From Pseudosporangium ferrugineum (GTDB taxonomy: Bacteria > Actinomycetota > Actinomycetes > Mycobacteriales > Micromonosporaceae): DNA of 64,000 nt. The notes below the pieces were generated by a model. The model was not told the DNA's origin. It saw only the letters and a program-made list of their open reading frames with translations, and did not search any database. Both the position numbers and the translations under genes were made by a program. The stretch lies in contig NZ_PVZG01000009.1 of assembly GCF_003002065.1 (NCBI RefSeq), positions 1 to 64,000 on the forward strand, written 5' to 3'. Shown piece by piece: positions 26,547 through 36,415 of this stretch; the first letter of the stretch is position 1, and the number at the start of each line of letters is the position of its first letter.

Positions 26547-28307
26547 TCAGGAGCGGCGGAGGCGGGGTGCCGGGCCGAGGTTCGAGAGCGGCCCCGGCCG
26601 GCCGATCAGGTAGCCCTGCACGAAGTCGACCCCGAACTCGCGCAGCATCCGCATTGTCGCCTCGTCCTGGACGAACTCGGCCACCGTGTGGATGCCGTAC
26701 GCCTGGCAGACCTGGACCAGGGCCCTGACCAGCACCTGGTCCTGCGGGCTGTTGACCAGGTTGCGGACGTACTCGCCGTCGATCTTCACGAGGTCTATGG
26801 GGAACAGGCGGAGGTAGCGGAACGAGGCGTAGCCCGAGCCGAAGTCGTCGAGGGCGAGTTGGCAGCCCAGGTCGCGGATGCGGTCGGCGAAGTTGCGGGC
26901 CTCGGAGAGGTTGCCGATCAGCGCCGTTTCGGTGATCTCGAAGGTGAGTTGCTCCGGGTTCACCGCGTACCGTTCGATCAGGGCCTCGACCTCCGCGGTC
27001 AGGCGCGGGTCGCCGACCGTACGCCCGGAGAGGTTGATCTGGAAGGAGTGCGCGGGCAGCGACGCCGCGACCTCCATCGCCCGCTCGACCACCCAGAGGT
27101 CGATGTCGTAGACCGCGTCGAGGCGTTCCGCCGTGTCGAGGACGTGGGCGGGCGACTGCGGTTCGCCGTGCTCGTCGAGGACGCGCAGGAGCAGCTCGTG
27201 GCGGGGCACCAGGTTGGTCTGGAGCTCCAGGATGGGCTGGGCGAACAGGGTGAACCGGTCGGTGCCGAGGGCGTCGGCGACGCGGTTGCGGTAGGAGCCC
27301 TGGCGGTCCTTGGCCGGCACCGGGTCGGCGACCAGGGTCAGCGGGCGGTCCGCCTCGCGGGCCTGGCGCCAGGCGTGCTCGGCGTCGATGAGCAGGTCGT
27401 GGCTTCCGGCGTCGCCGTGCGGGCGGAAGCGGACGAGGCCGCCCCAGGCGCGGGCGTGGACCCAGGCGTCGGGCAGGACGAACGGCTGGCTGCGGAGCGC
27501 CTCGACGAAGAGGTCGGCCTGGCGGCGGGCCATGACCCAGGAGGCGCCGGGCAGCAGCACCCCGATCTCGTTCGGGCCGACGCGGCCGAGGAGGTCGTCC
27601 GGGCGGACGAGGCCTTCGAGTACGCGCGCGGCCCGGTGCAGCAGATCAGCGTTCAGGTCGAAGCGCATGCCGTCGGCCCGGTCGGGTTCGACGCGGACGA
27701 TCAGGAGCGCGCCCCCGCCGGAGCGCTGGGTGCGGTCGATCTCGTCGGCGAAGCGGGCGCGGGTGAGGAGTCCGGTCGCGGGGTCGGGGTCGACGATGGA
27801 GGCCTGGACGGTCTCGCCGCGGCGGGTGAGGCGGGCCACCTCGCGGCGGGCGCGCTCCCGGGCGGAGACGTCACGCAACGCGCCGCGGATGCCACTCACG
27901 GTGCCGTCCGGGGCGTTGATCGGCTCCAGGCGGCAGTCCACGTCGAACCATCCGCCGTCGGCGCGCATCAGCCGTACGGTGGTCCGCACCGGCTCGCGCG
28001 CCGTCCAGGCGCGGGTGATCGAACCGAGCGCCTTGGCGTGGTCGTCGCGGTGCACGTGCCGGGCGAGGAGCTGCCGGCTGAGCTCGTGGTCCCTGGGCGG
28101 CCGGCCGAGCAGCGCGGCGAGGGCCTCGGACCAGACGATCCGGTCGCCGTCGGCCGTGTACGTGAACCACGCCTCGTCATCCACGGCCGCGCGCGACTCG
28201 GGCAGGTGCGGCTGGGTGGGTGCCGCGTTGGGGCTGAGCCGGGGTCGGCGGGAGAGCCGGTCGCGGAGGGCGCGCGGACGCGGGAAACGCTCGTCTGGTG
28301 CCGTCAT
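26547..28307 (-). CDS. PAS-(degenerate GGDEF)-EAL cyclic-di-GMP phosphodiesterase
   Basis: ~586 residues. A PAS-like sensor (residues ~40-155; WFTYTADGDRIVWSEALAALLGR) leads into a GGDEF domain. Its active-site loop reads VGPNEIG instead of GGDEF, so it should not make c-di-GMP. The EAL domain looks active: HELLLRV, FQINLSG, FEITETA, LALDDFGSGYASFRYL, VKIDG and VQGYLIGRP retain the Glu, Asn, double Asp, Lys and Gln used for metal and catalysis. It should hydrolyse c-di-GMP. ATG MTAPDERF has GGGAGG ahead. No membrane segments, hence cytosolic. Confidence 0.9.
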   Translation of the reverse strand: MTAPDERFPRPRALRDRLSRRPRLSPNAAPTQPHLPESRAAVDDEAWFTYTADGDRIVWSEALAALLGRPPRDHELSRQLLARHVHRDDHAKALGSITRAWTAREPVRTTVRLMRADGGWFDVDCRLEPINAPDGTVSGIRGALRDVSARERARREVARLTRRGETVQASIVDPDPATGLLTRARFADEIDRTQRSGGGALLIVRVEPDRADGMRFDLNADLLHRAARVLEGLVRPDDLLGRVGPNEIGVLLPGASWVMARRQADLFVEALRSQPFVLPDAWVHARAWGGLVRFRPHGDAGSHDLLIDAEHAWRQAREADRPLTLVADPVPAKDRQGSYRNRVADALGTDRFTLFAQPILELQTNLVPRHELLLRVLDEHGEPQSPAHVLDTAERLDAVYDIDLWVVERAMEVAASLPAHSFQINLSGRTVGDPRLTAEVEALIERYAVNPEQLTFEITETALIGNLSEARNFADRIRDLGCQLALDDFGSGYASFRYLRLFPIDLVKIDGEYVRNLVNSPQDQVLVRALVQVCQAYGIHTVAEFVQDEATMRMLREFGVDFVQGYLIGRPGPLSNLGPAPRLRRS

Positions 28308-28683
28308 GCGCCGCCGCCACCTCCCCTCCCGAATGAACGATGCCCCTGACCTATTACGACCCGTCACCGCTCTGTGTAACAGGGGGCGGCCGCGTCAATG
28401 TTTTCGCAGCTCGCCCAACAAAACAACGATCAGGGGCTCTTCGGCCGATCAGAGCGTGAATTTAGCCGATCGGCCGACGCCCTGGACACGGCGGTCGAGC
28501 AGCACAAAGTCCCCCTATCCATGACGGACAGTCACTGCGTGTGCTGACTGTGGAACCATGTGCGACACCTACCCAGTGACCATGCTCACTATGCACCCAC
28601 CGCGTCCGGGGCGGTGCTCGCCGTAACGAGATCGCGAGACGGTGGATATGGTGGCCCTTCGGACACGTGAGCGAGGACCACGC
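28308..28683. promoter_or_regulatory. Divergent intergenic region, 376 bp
   Basis: No gene found. It is less GC-rich than the genes around it and holds the promoters of the EAL gene and the Mrr-like gene. A 9-bp inverted repeat CGGCCGATC / GATCGGCCG lies at 28442-28450 and 28468-28476 with 17 bp between arms, a possible operator. Confidence 0.5.
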
Positions 28684-30282
28684 ATGGGGATCATTCGAGA
28701 CATGCAGCGGGCGCACGCGACGCAGGCGGCCGCCGAGCAACGGGCGCGTACGGCGGCCACGCAGCAACGCCAGCTGATCCGGCGCAACGCCGACCTGGCG
28801 ATCGCCGCGGCGCAGCAGGCCGCCGCCGACGCGGAACGTCAACGCGAGCATCGCCGGCTGTACGCGGAGGCCCGCAGCGCCGATGCCGCGGTGGCGAACG
28901 CGGACCTCCGCGCCCGGCTGTCCGACCTCGATTCCCTGCTGCTGTCCACGCTGGACGTGGACGACCACATCGACCTCGACCGGTTCAAGAAGCCGATCGC
29001 CGCGCCGCCGTTCGACCCGGGTCCGCTGGGCCGGCCGGCGCCCGAGCCGTCCTGGCCGAGCTACGCGCCGCCGGAGCCGCGCGGCGTCGGCAAGATCCTC
29101 GGCGGTGAACGCCTCCACCAGCAGCAGCTCGCCCAGGCCCAGCGGGCGTTCGAGGAGGCCAAGGCGCGCTGGGCGGAGAACGAGACCCGCCGGACCCGCC
29201 AGCTCGAGGCGCGCCGCCGCCAGTACGAGGAGAACCGCCGGCGGTACGAGGCGAAGCTGCTGGCGTACAACGCGGAGGTGGACCGGTTCGCCGCCGCCGT
29301 GGCCAGCGCGGACCCGGCCTCCGTGGTCGAATACTTCGCCATGGTGCTCGGCAACTCCGTGTACCCGGACGACTTCCCTCAGCACTTCCGGCTCGCGTAC
29401 CTGCCGAAGAAGCAGCATCTGCTGATCGAGTATCACCTGCCGCCGGTCGAGGTGATCCCGGTGGTCAAGGAATACCGCTACGACCGGGTCCGGGACGATC
29501 TGGTGGCGGTGCCGCGCGACCAGGACGAGGTCCGCCGCCGCTACACGGAGATCATCTCCATGGTGGCGCTGCGGACGGTGCACGAGATCATCGAGGCGGA
29601 CCGGGGCGGCCTGGTCGCCGAGGTGCTGTTCAACGGCATCGTCGACACCATCGACCGGCGTACCGGCCAATTCGTCCGTCCGTGCCTGGTCTCGCTGCGT
29701 ACCGACCGGGCGACGTTCGCCGCGATCAAGCTGCGCCGGGTCGATCCGGTCGCCTGTCTCAAGCACCTGCAGGCCGGCCTCTCCGACAATCCGGACCAGC
29801 TCGACGGGGTACGCCCGGTGCTCGAGTTCGACCGCGAGGCGGATCGCGACTTCACCCAGGAGTTCAACGTGCTGGCGGACATCGACCAGCGCCCCAACCT
29901 GACGACCATGGCGGACGCCGAGTGGGAGCAGACGGTCGCCGACCTGTTCGCCAACATGGGCCTGTCGGTGGGCCCGATCGCCGACGGCCGCTGCGTGGCC
30001 ACCGATCCCCGGCCGATCTTCGGCGGCCAGGTCGTGATCCACGCCGTACGGGGCCGCCCGGTCGACGCCGCCACCGCCGGAGCCCTGGCCGCCGCGGTCG
30101 CCGAGGCGGGCGCCACGAAGGGCATCCTGGTGGCGACGGACGGCTTCGACCCCGAGGCCCACGAGGCGGTCGCGGGCCGGCCCCTCGAGCTGCTCGACGG
30201 CCCGGCGCTGCTGAACCTGCTGGCGGAGCACTCCGGCGTCAAGGCCCGCATCGAACCCGCCGACCGGGCGGCCACGGTCTAG
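28684..30282 (+). CDS. Mrr-type restriction-endonuclease-like protein, catalytic motif lost
   Basis: 532 residues. Residues ~5-75 are a charged coiled coil (MGIIRDMQRAHATQAAAEQ), followed by a Pro-rich linker and a second coiled coil ~150-200. A conserved central part is YPDDFPQHFRLAYLPKKQHL and VEVIPVVKEYRYDRVRDDL. The C-terminal Mrr_cat-like domain is ~430-520. Active Mrr domains have an Asp followed by a Q-x-K strand; here that region reads DGRCVATDPRPIFGGQVVIHAVRG, with no lysine, so cleavage is doubtful. The later GATKGILVATDGFDPEAHEAV is well kept. It converges on the helicase-nuclease gene with only 22 bp between. It may bind modified or broken DNA, or act with the neighbour. Confidence 0.82.
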   Translation: MGIIRDMQRAHATQAAAEQRARTAATQQRQLIRRNADLAIAAAQQAAADAERQREHRRLYAEARSADAAVANADLRARLSDLDSLLLSTLDVDDHIDLDRFKKPIAAPPFDPGPLGRPAPEPSWPSYAPPEPRGVGKILGGERLHQQQLAQAQRAFEEAKARWAENETRRTRQLEARRRQYEENRRRYEAKLLAYNAEVDRFAAAVASADPASVVEYFAMVLGNSVYPDDFPQHFRLAYLPKKQHLLIEYHLPPVEVIPVVKEYRYDRVRDDLVAVPRDQDEVRRRYTEIISMVALRTVHEIIEADRGGLVAEVLFNGIVDTIDRRTGQFVRPCLVSLRTDRATFAAIKLRRVDPVACLKHLQAGLSDNPDQLDGVRPVLEFDREADRDFTQEFNVLADIDQRPNLTTMADAEWEQTVADLFANMGLSVGPIADGRCVATDPRPIFGGQVVIHAVRGRPVDAATAGALAAAVAEAGATKGILVATDGFDPEAHEAVAGRPLELLDGPALLNLLAEHSGVKARIEPADRAATV

Positions 30283-30304
30283 CGACCCACCGGCCCGCGG
30301 CGCC

Positions 30305-33300
30305 TCAGCCGCCCTCCGCCCGCGGCGCCTCGGCTGAAGGCGCCGCGGGCTGAGGGACCGCGGGCTGAGGGACCGCGGGCTGAGGGACCGCGGGCTGAGG
30401 GACCGCGGGCTGAGGGACGGCGGGCTCGGGGACGAACGGGGTGATGTTCAGCTCCTCGATGCGCTGCCAGAGGGGGCGCAGGGCCGCCTCCGGTTCGCGG
30501 GCGAAGATGCTGCCCCGGATGCGGACGAAGACGCAGTTGCCCACCCGTTCGAGCACCGCCTGCCGGCGCATGTCGCTCTCCCACTGCTCCGGGCCGTGGT
30601 ACGCGTCCCCGTCGCACTCGATGGCCAGCCGCCGGCCGTCCGGCGCGTTGAGGACGAAGTCGATGCGGTAGCCGCCGATGCGGAACTGGGGTGTCGGGCG
30701 GTAGCCGCGGGCGACCAGCCGGCGCAGGACCTCGCGTTCGAAGTCGCTCTCGCAGAGCAGTTCCGCGTCCGTCTGCGAGCCGAAGGCGGTGAGGTTCAGC
30801 GCGTAGTTCAGCAGCAGCGCCCGGGCGTCGTCGGCGTGCAGCGAGGACGGGCGTACGGAATGGAAGATCCACAGTTGGTCCCGGGCGCGGGACGCGGCGA
30901 CGTTGATCCGGCGGTGGTATTCGCGCTTGGTGAAGGCCGCCACCCGGCCGTCGTTGTCGGAGACGACCATCGAGACCAGCACCACGTCGCGTTCGTCGCC
31001 CTGGAACGTGTACGCGTCACCGACCCGTAGCCGGCGCGCCTCCATCTCGTCCTCGCCGATGGTCTCGCGCAGCCGCGACAGCAGGTACGACGCCTGTCCG
31101 CTGCTGCTCAGCAGGCTGATCACGCCGAGCGTCCTCCCCCGGTACGCCCGGTCCGCCACGATCGCCGCGACCCGTTCGACCAGCGCGTCCGCCTCGGCGA
31201 GGTTGACGTCTCCGAAGGCCGCCAGCGGCTGCCGGACGCCGTCCGCGACGAAGACCGCCCGGACCGGATCGAGGGCCGGGCGGTCGGCGCGCAGCGGCTG
31301 GATCTTGCCGTCGTAGTAGTGCCGCGACGAGAACTCGATGATCTGCGGTACGCACCGGAAGTGCTCGGTGAGCAGGATCCGCTCCGGCGAGCGCCGCACC
31401 GCGTGGTCGTACAGCGACGACTCCGGGTCGAAGTGCTCGGCGGACGGTATGTCGTCGAGGTGGCTGTGGATCAGGCCGCCGACCGACCCGACGAAGCCGA
31501 GCTGCGGCCCGATCTGCTGGTCGTCGCCGACCACGACGGCCCGCTCGGCGAGCGACAGCACCGGCAGCGCGAAGAGGTCGGCCTGGGACGCCTCGTCCAC
31601 GATGACCACGTCGAAGCGGGCGCCGCCGGCGAACTGCTCGATCGCCCGGTCCACCGACATGACCCAGACCGGCACGGCCTCCACCGCGGACTCCATGGCC
31701 CGCTGGGCGTGCGCCTGCCAGGCGGCGGCGCTGCGTCCGGTGCCCTTGCCGATCTTGCGCAGGGCGGTGGTCCAGTCGGCGAGGGCGGCGCGGCGGCGGT
31801 CGTCGAGCGCGCGGGCGACCTCGAGCCACGCCGACGCCACGACCAGCTCACCGGTGAGCCTGCGGATCCTGTCCCGGCCCTGCTCGGCGCGGCGGTTGAG
31901 CACCGCCGGGTCGACACTGCCGACCACCTGGTCGAACCACGTCTGCGCCTGCCGCCACTGCCAGGCCTGGAGGCACGCGGCGCCGGAGACGGCGGGCACC
32001 ACGCCCGCCGCGACCTGGCCGGCCCACTCGGGGGCGACCGCGACCAGGCGTCCGTGCAGCTCCAGGTAGCGCGCCACGTCCGGGCGCAGGGCGAGCAGCC
32101 GGTGCGCCTCCGCGAGCGCGTCGTCCCAGCCGTCGAGCGTGCGCCACGCCTCCGCCATCCGCGGCCACCGGGCCAGGTGATCGGCGATCGCCCGGTCGGC
32201 GGCGTCCAGCCGGTCGAGCTCGAAGACCACCGGGCCGTCGTCGAGCAGCGCCGAGATCTCCGCCAGCCGGGCGGCGTCGAGGGCAAGCTCTTCCTGGGGT
32301 ACGAGCAGAGCGAGCCGGCCGGACAACTCGGGCCACTGCCGGGCGTCCCACCCCAGCGACTGCGCCGCCTCGGCGAGCAGCCCGCCCGCCCACACCTCCG
32401 GATCGCCCTCGCGCGGCGGGATGCCCAGGCGCTGGATCCACTCCGACCAGTGCTCGCCCAGCCGGCGTTGCGCCTGCGTGCGGCGTACCCAGGCGGCGGC
32501 GATCGCCACGTCGTCGGCCGTGCGCAGTGGCTCGCCGTCGACGCGTACCTCGTCGGCGACCTTCCACAGCGTGGCGTGGAGCAGCCGGTTGAGCCCCTTG
32601 CCGGCCGCGAAGCGCTCGGCCACCTCGTCGAGCGTGGCGGCCAGACGCCGGGGCTCGGCGGCGAGCGGCGGGGGCACGGCGACCCGGTGCCCGGCGAGGC
32701 GGCGGGTCAGGCCGGCGAGGGAGTGTTGCAGTTCCTCGGTGGCGGCGACGTGGTCGGTCCACACCGTGGCCCAGTGCGGGTCGGCGAGCAGGCGGCCCAG
32801 CCGGTCCGTCCACGTGCCCTCGCGCCGGTGCAGCCACGCGACGGCGTCCCTCAACTTGTCGATCAGGTCAGCCAGGGCTTCTGAGCCGTGTGCCCGTACG
32901 GAATCAGGGTCGACGCCGGCCGACGCCAAGCGTGACACCCGCTCCGCGGCCGACGCCCGGTCGGCCCGGTCCTGTTTCGCCTGCGCGGCGTCCGGCAGGA
33001 CGGCGACGTCGGGCAGGTCGCGCAGCGCCGCCGCCCGGTCCGCCGGCGCCAGGCCCGCGGCCAGATCGAGCAGCGCGGCGAACTCGTCGGCGCTCAGCGG
33101 CGGCGCATCGTACGGATCGACGGCGTCCGGGATGCCGCCGTGCGTCGCGGCCCGTTCCCGCAGCCAGGCGCCCACGTCCCCGGGTGAGAGGGCGACGTCG
33201 TCGATGCTGTACGTGGCCGACTCGCTCTCCGCGATCGCGCGCAGACCGCCCAGCACCCGGGCCAGCTCCCGTTCCGCCTCCTCCAGCCGCTCGGTGAGCC

Positions 33301-34609
33301 GCGCGACCCGGTTCGCCTCGGCGCCCTTGTCCAGGGTGGCGGCCCGGTCGGACAGCTCCCGGGCGGCGAGCTGCAACTGCACCAGCTGGTCCGTCGTACG
33401 CCCGAGCACCGCCAGGCACAGCGCCCGCACCTCCTCGGGCAGCCCGTCGCGGAGCACCCGCAGCGGGTCCTCCTTCTGCGCGACGACCAGCACCCGCTTG
33501 CCGTTCGCCATGAGATGGCAGATCAGGTTGCGGATCGTGTGCGTCTTGCCGGTGCCGGGCGGGCCCTGCACGGCGACGTTGCGGTGGTGGGCGAGCCGGC
33601 GCGCGATCGACTCCTGCGCCTCGTTCGTGGGCAGCGGCATGAGCAGCCGCTCCCCCACCCGGTGCCATTCCTCCGGCCGGTCGTCGGGCATGCGCAGCCG
33701 GCTCGGCTCGTGCGCGACGATCGCGGCGAGCGCGCCGATGCTCGCGGTGTCGCCCGCGAGCAGCCGGTCCCGCAGGCTCTCCAGGAAGCCGCGCAGCAGC
33801 CGCTGCCGGGGGCGCGCGAACAGGACGCCGGTGTCGGCGATGTGCGGCCCGGCCACGACGTCGCCGGGGCCGGTGACGACCCGGTCGTAGCCCAGCCGGC
33901 CCAGCGCCCGCTCGAACAGTTCGCGCCGCTCGAGGTCGTTCCACAGGTCGGCCTCGATCGTCCCGGCGGGCCCGGCCAGGGCGAGCAGCTGCCCCAGGTA
34001 GCGCTCGTCGAGCCCGGTCAGCGCGTCGGTCTGTAGCCGCGACGGCCCCTGCGGGGAGACCGTGATGAGCGACCGGTCGGGCTCGTACTCGATGATCACC
34101 GGCGTCGCGACCAGCGGATACCGCACCCGCTGCCCGTCCACGACGGTCTCCAGGATGCCGTGGCCCCACACGAGCTCGGTGGTGGCCGCCGTCATGTCGA
34201 TCTGGTGCATGAGATCGAAGAGCCGACGATGCAGGGTACGGGTCTGCTCGGCGCTGCGGCTCAGCAGCGACCACGGCCGCCAGACCTCCTCCCGCCAGGC
34301 GGCGAAGCCGTCGTCCTCGTCGTCGAGCCGCGGCTCGTCGGCGGGGGTGACCTCGTTGAGCCGGCGGCGCAGCTCGGCGGGCACCGGCGGCGGCCCGGGC
34401 AGCTCCGGCAGGCCGACCCGCAGCCAGGTCGTGCCGTCGGCGGCCGGGCCGTGCCGGCAGGCGGGGTGGGCGGGCAGGGTGTCGAGCCAGTAGGCCTCCG
34501 CGGGCACGGTGCGCGCCGGGCGTTCCATCTGCGCGCGCACGGCGAGCAGGTAGTCGGCGACGGAGACGGCCCGGTCCCGGATGACGGTGGGCGACTCAGG
34601 CTCGGGCAT
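30305..34609 (-). CDS. SF1 helicase (AAA_11/AAA_12 type) with C-terminal DUF559/Vsr-like nuclease
   Basis: 1434 residues. Helicase motifs in order: GPPGTGKTHTIRNL (Walker A, ~350), a long helical insert (~400-960), VIVDEASQAD (Walker B), VVGDDQQIGPQ, TEHFRCVPQIIEF, FQGDERDVVLVSMV and NVAASRARDQLWI. The last ~110 residues before the tail form a Vsr/DUF559-like endonuclease (DFEREVLRRLVARGYRP, YRIDFVLNAPDGRRLAIECDGDAYHG; Asp, Glu and following residues intact). The extreme C-terminus is five copies of PAVPQ. COG1112-type helicases with fused nucleases occur in several anti-phage systems, so a defence role is plausible but inferred. The 5' part precedes tetR by 37 bp. Confidence 0.88.
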   Translation of the reverse strand: MPEPESPTVIRDRAVSVADYLLAVRAQMERPARTVPAEAYWLDTLPAHPACRHGPAADGTTWLRVGLPELPGPPPVPAELRRRLNEVTPADEPRLDDEDDGFAAWREEVWRPWSLLSRSAEQTRTLHRRLFDLMHQIDMTAATTELVWGHGILETVVDGQRVRYPLVATPVIIEYEPDRSLITVSPQGPSRLQTDALTGLDERYLGQLLALAGPAGTIEADLWNDLERRELFERALGRLGYDRVVTGPGDVVAGPHIADTGVLFARPRQRLLRGFLESLRDRLLAGDTASIGALAAIVAHEPSRLRMPDDRPEEWHRVGERLLMPLPTNEAQESIARRLAHHRNVAVQGPPGTGKTHTIRNLICHLMANGKRVLVVAQKEDPLRVLRDGLPEEVRALCLAVLGRTTDQLVQLQLAARELSDRAATLDKGAEANRVARLTERLEEAERELARVLGGLRAIAESESATYSIDDVALSPGDVGAWLRERAATHGGIPDAVDPYDAPPLSADEFAALLDLAAGLAPADRAAALRDLPDVAVLPDAAQAKQDRADRASAAERVSRLASAGVDPDSVRAHGSEALADLIDKLRDAVAWLHRREGTWTDRLGRLLADPHWATVWTDHVAATEELQHSLAGLTRRLAGHRVAVPPPLAAEPRRLAATLDEVAERFAAGKGLNRLLHATLWKVADEVRVDGEPLRTADDVAIAAAWVRRTQAQRRLGEHWSEWIQRLGIPPREGDPEVWAGGLLAEAAQSLGWDARQWPELSGRLALLVPQEELALDAARLAEISALLDDGPVVFELDRLDAADRAIADHLARWPRMAEAWRTLDGWDDALAEAHRLLALRPDVARYLELHGRLVAVAPEWAGQVAAGVVPAVSGAACLQAWQWRQAQTWFDQVVGSVDPAVLNRRAEQGRDRIRRLTGELVVASAWLEVARALDDRRRAALADWTTALRKIGKGTGRSAAAWQAHAQRAMESAVEAVPVWVMSVDRAIEQFAGGARFDVVIVDEASQADLFALPVLSLAERAVVVGDDQQIGPQLGFVGSVGGLIHSHLDDIPSAEHFDPESSLYDHAVRRSPERILLTEHFRCVPQIIEFSSRHYYDGKIQPLRADRPALDPVRAVFVADGVRQPLAAFGDVNLAEADALVERVAAIVADRAYRGRTLGVISLLSSSGQASYLLSRLRETIGEDEMEARRLRVGDAYTFQGDERDVVLVSMVVSDNDGRVAAFTKREYHRRINVAASRARDQLWIFHSVRPSSLHADDARALLLNYALNLTAFGSQTDAELLCESDFEREVLRRLVARGYRPTPQFRIGGYRIDFVLNAPDGRRLAIECDGDAYHGPEQWESDMRRQAVLERVGNCVFVRIRGSIFAREPEAALRPLWQRIEELNITPFVPEPAVPQPAVPQPAVPQPAVPQPAVPQPAAPSAEAPRAEGG

Positions 34610-34646
34610 TCTTCGCAGGTTATCCGATGTGCGCCGCCGGTCGCCG

Positions 34647-35318
34647 TCAGCGGGACGCGGTGGCGAGCAGCCCCCTGAGCAGCAGCTCCAGCAGTTCCCC
34701 GAACCGAGTGGTGAAGTCGGCCCGCAGGCCGGCGAGGGACGGCTCCGCGTCGAGCGCGGCCATCACCGCCGGCGACGGGTGCGTGTGGTTCCAGACCGGA
34801 CCGGCCACCATTGCCGCGGTGGCCGTGAACCGCAGCGCGTCGTCCTCGCCCAGCTCGGGCAGGTGGCGCCGGACGAGACGGGCCAGCCGGGCGGCGTCCC
34901 GCGCCGTCGCGCGCTTCGAGCGCACGATCATGGCCGGGGAGACGTTGCGTTCGAGGACGGCGGCCTGGGTGCCGGCAAGATCGCAGAGCACCGGGTACGC
35001 CTCCAGCGAGGCCGCGAGCTGCGTGGCGATCCGGTGCGCCCGTCGATAGGGATCGGCGGCCGCGTCGACGGCGAGGCTCTGCTCCAGGCCGGTGACCCAG
35101 GCGCGGGTCTGCTCCTCCATCAGCTCCAGCAGGACGGCCTCGCGCGATTCGAAGTAGCGCAGCACGTTCGACTTGGCCAGGCCGACCCGCCGGCTGAGCT
35201 CGTTGAGGCTGAGCTCGACCACGGGCATCTCGGCGAGCATCGCCGCGGCCGTGTCCAGGATCACCCGCCGGCGCTGGCCACGCTGCTCGTCGCTGCGGGC
35301 GCGCTGGAAGGTGACCAC
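34647..35318 (-). CDS. TetR-family repressor
   Basis: 223 residues: N-terminal HTH (residues ~15-62; ILDTAAAMLAE, LSLNELSRRVGLAKSNVLRYFESREAVL) and a helical ligand domain. It is divergent from the SDR gene, and the gap between them holds two near-identical operator boxes. It most likely represses both the SDR and itself, and is released by a ligand related to the SDR substrate. Confidence 0.93.
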   Translation of the reverse strand: MVTFQRARSDEQRGQRRRVILDTAAAMLAEMPVVELSLNELSRRVGLAKSNVLRYFESREAVLLELMEEQTRAWVTGLEQSLAVDAAADPYRRAHRIATQLAASLEAYPVLCDLAGTQAAVLERNVSPAMIVRSKRATARDAARLARLVRRHLPELGEDDALRFTATAAMVAGPVWNHTHPSPAVMAALDAEPSLAGLRADFTTRFGELLELLLRGLLATASR

Positions 35319-35340
35319 GGCACGATGCTACCGACCTTGT

Positions 35341-35392
35341 TAAGAGACCGTCAGTCTGTTAACTTCCGAAATAACAGACCGGCAGTCTCTTA
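35341..35392. promoter_or_regulatory. Paired TetR operators in the tetR-SDR promoter
   Basis: Two 21-bp boxes, 35341-35361 and 35372-35392, are inverted copies of each other (18 of 21 positions equal). Each contains its own palindrome AGAC-n5-GTCT. They are separated by 10 bp and the right box ends 3 bp before the SDR ribosome site (GGAG at 35393). Two dimers bound side by side would block both divergent promoters. Confidence 0.85.
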
Positions 35393-35402
35393 GGAGTGGG
35401 CA

Positions 35403-36314
35403 ATGTACGACGTACCCGATCAGACCGGCAGACTCGCCGTGGTCACCGGCGCCAACAGCGGGACCGGCCGGGAGGCAGCCGCCCGCCTCGCCGCCGCCGG
35501 GGCCCACGTCGTGCTCGCCGTCCGCACGCCCGCCAAGGGCGACCGGGCCCGCGCCGAGATCCTCGACGCCCACCCCCGGGCCGCCGTCGAGGTTCGCCGC
35601 CTCGACCTGGGCGACCTCGCCTCCGTCCGCGAGTTCGCCGAGGGCCTCACCGAGCCGGTCGACCTCCTGCTCAACAACGCCGGCGTCATGACACCGCCGG
35701 CCCGGCACACCACCGCCGACGGCTTCGAGCTGCAGTTCGGCACCAACTTCCTCGGCCATTTCGCGTTGACCGTACGGCTCCTGCCCCGCCTGCTCGCCGC
35801 GGACAACCCCCGCGTGGCCACCATGAGCAGCGGCGCGGCCCACTTCGCCCGGATCCGCTGGGACGACCTCCAATGGGAACGCGGCTACTCGCCCCAGGGC
35901 GCGTACGGCCAGTCCAAACTGGCCGACCTGATGCTCACCCTGCACCTCGCCGACCTGGCACGACGCCACGGCTGGCCCCTGCTCAGCACGTCCTCGGACG
36001 CCGGCTACACCCGCACCAACCTGACGACGACCGGCCCCGCCCTCGGCCGGGACCGGGCCTCTCTGCCCCGCCGGATCATCTGGCGCCTCCTGCCGTCCCA
36101 GCCGGTCTCACAGGGCGCGGAACCCCTCCTGTACGCCGCGACCAGCCCCGACGCGGTCGCCGGCGGCCACTACGGCCCCGGCGGCCCCCTCGGCCTGACC
36201 GGCCCGGCAGCGGCGGCGCGGGTGCCGCGGCGGGCTCTGGACGGCGAGGCCCGCGCCCGGCTGTGGGCCGAGGCGGAACGCCTGACCGGAGTCAGCGTGC
36301 CGACCGCGGTGTGA
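35403..36314 (+). CDS. Short-chain dehydrogenase/reductase
   Basis: Classical-to-extended SDR of 303 aa. NAD(P) motif TGANSGTGREAA, NNAG at ~92-95, and the active-site YGQSK. The sequence is close to the retinol dehydrogenase/WW-oxidoreductase-like bacterial group (LQFGTNFLGHFALTVRLLP). TAGGAG lies eight bases before the ATG. Regulated by the divergent TetR through the two operators. The substrate is unknown; a hydrophobic alcohol or ketone is usual. Confidence 0.93.
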   Translation: MYDVPDQTGRLAVVTGANSGTGREAAARLAAAGAHVVLAVRTPAKGDRARAEILDAHPRAAVEVRRLDLGDLASVREFAEGLTEPVDLLLNNAGVMTPPARHTTADGFELQFGTNFLGHFALTVRLLPRLLAADNPRVATMSSGAAHFARIRWDDLQWERGYSPQGAYGQSKLADLMLTLHLADLARRHGWPLLSTSSDAGYTRTNLTTTGPALGRDRASLPRRIIWRLLPSQPVSQGAEPLLYAATSPDAVAGGHYGPGGPLGLTGPAAAARVPRRALDGEARARLWAEAERLTGVSVPTAV

Positions 36315-36415
36315 GCCCTCGCCCGCCCGGCGCATTGAGGGAGGGTGCCACTATCCATATAGTCACTGTGATCGATCTCCACAGTGGACCCACCCGCCTA
36401 CCCTCAGGAGCAGAC

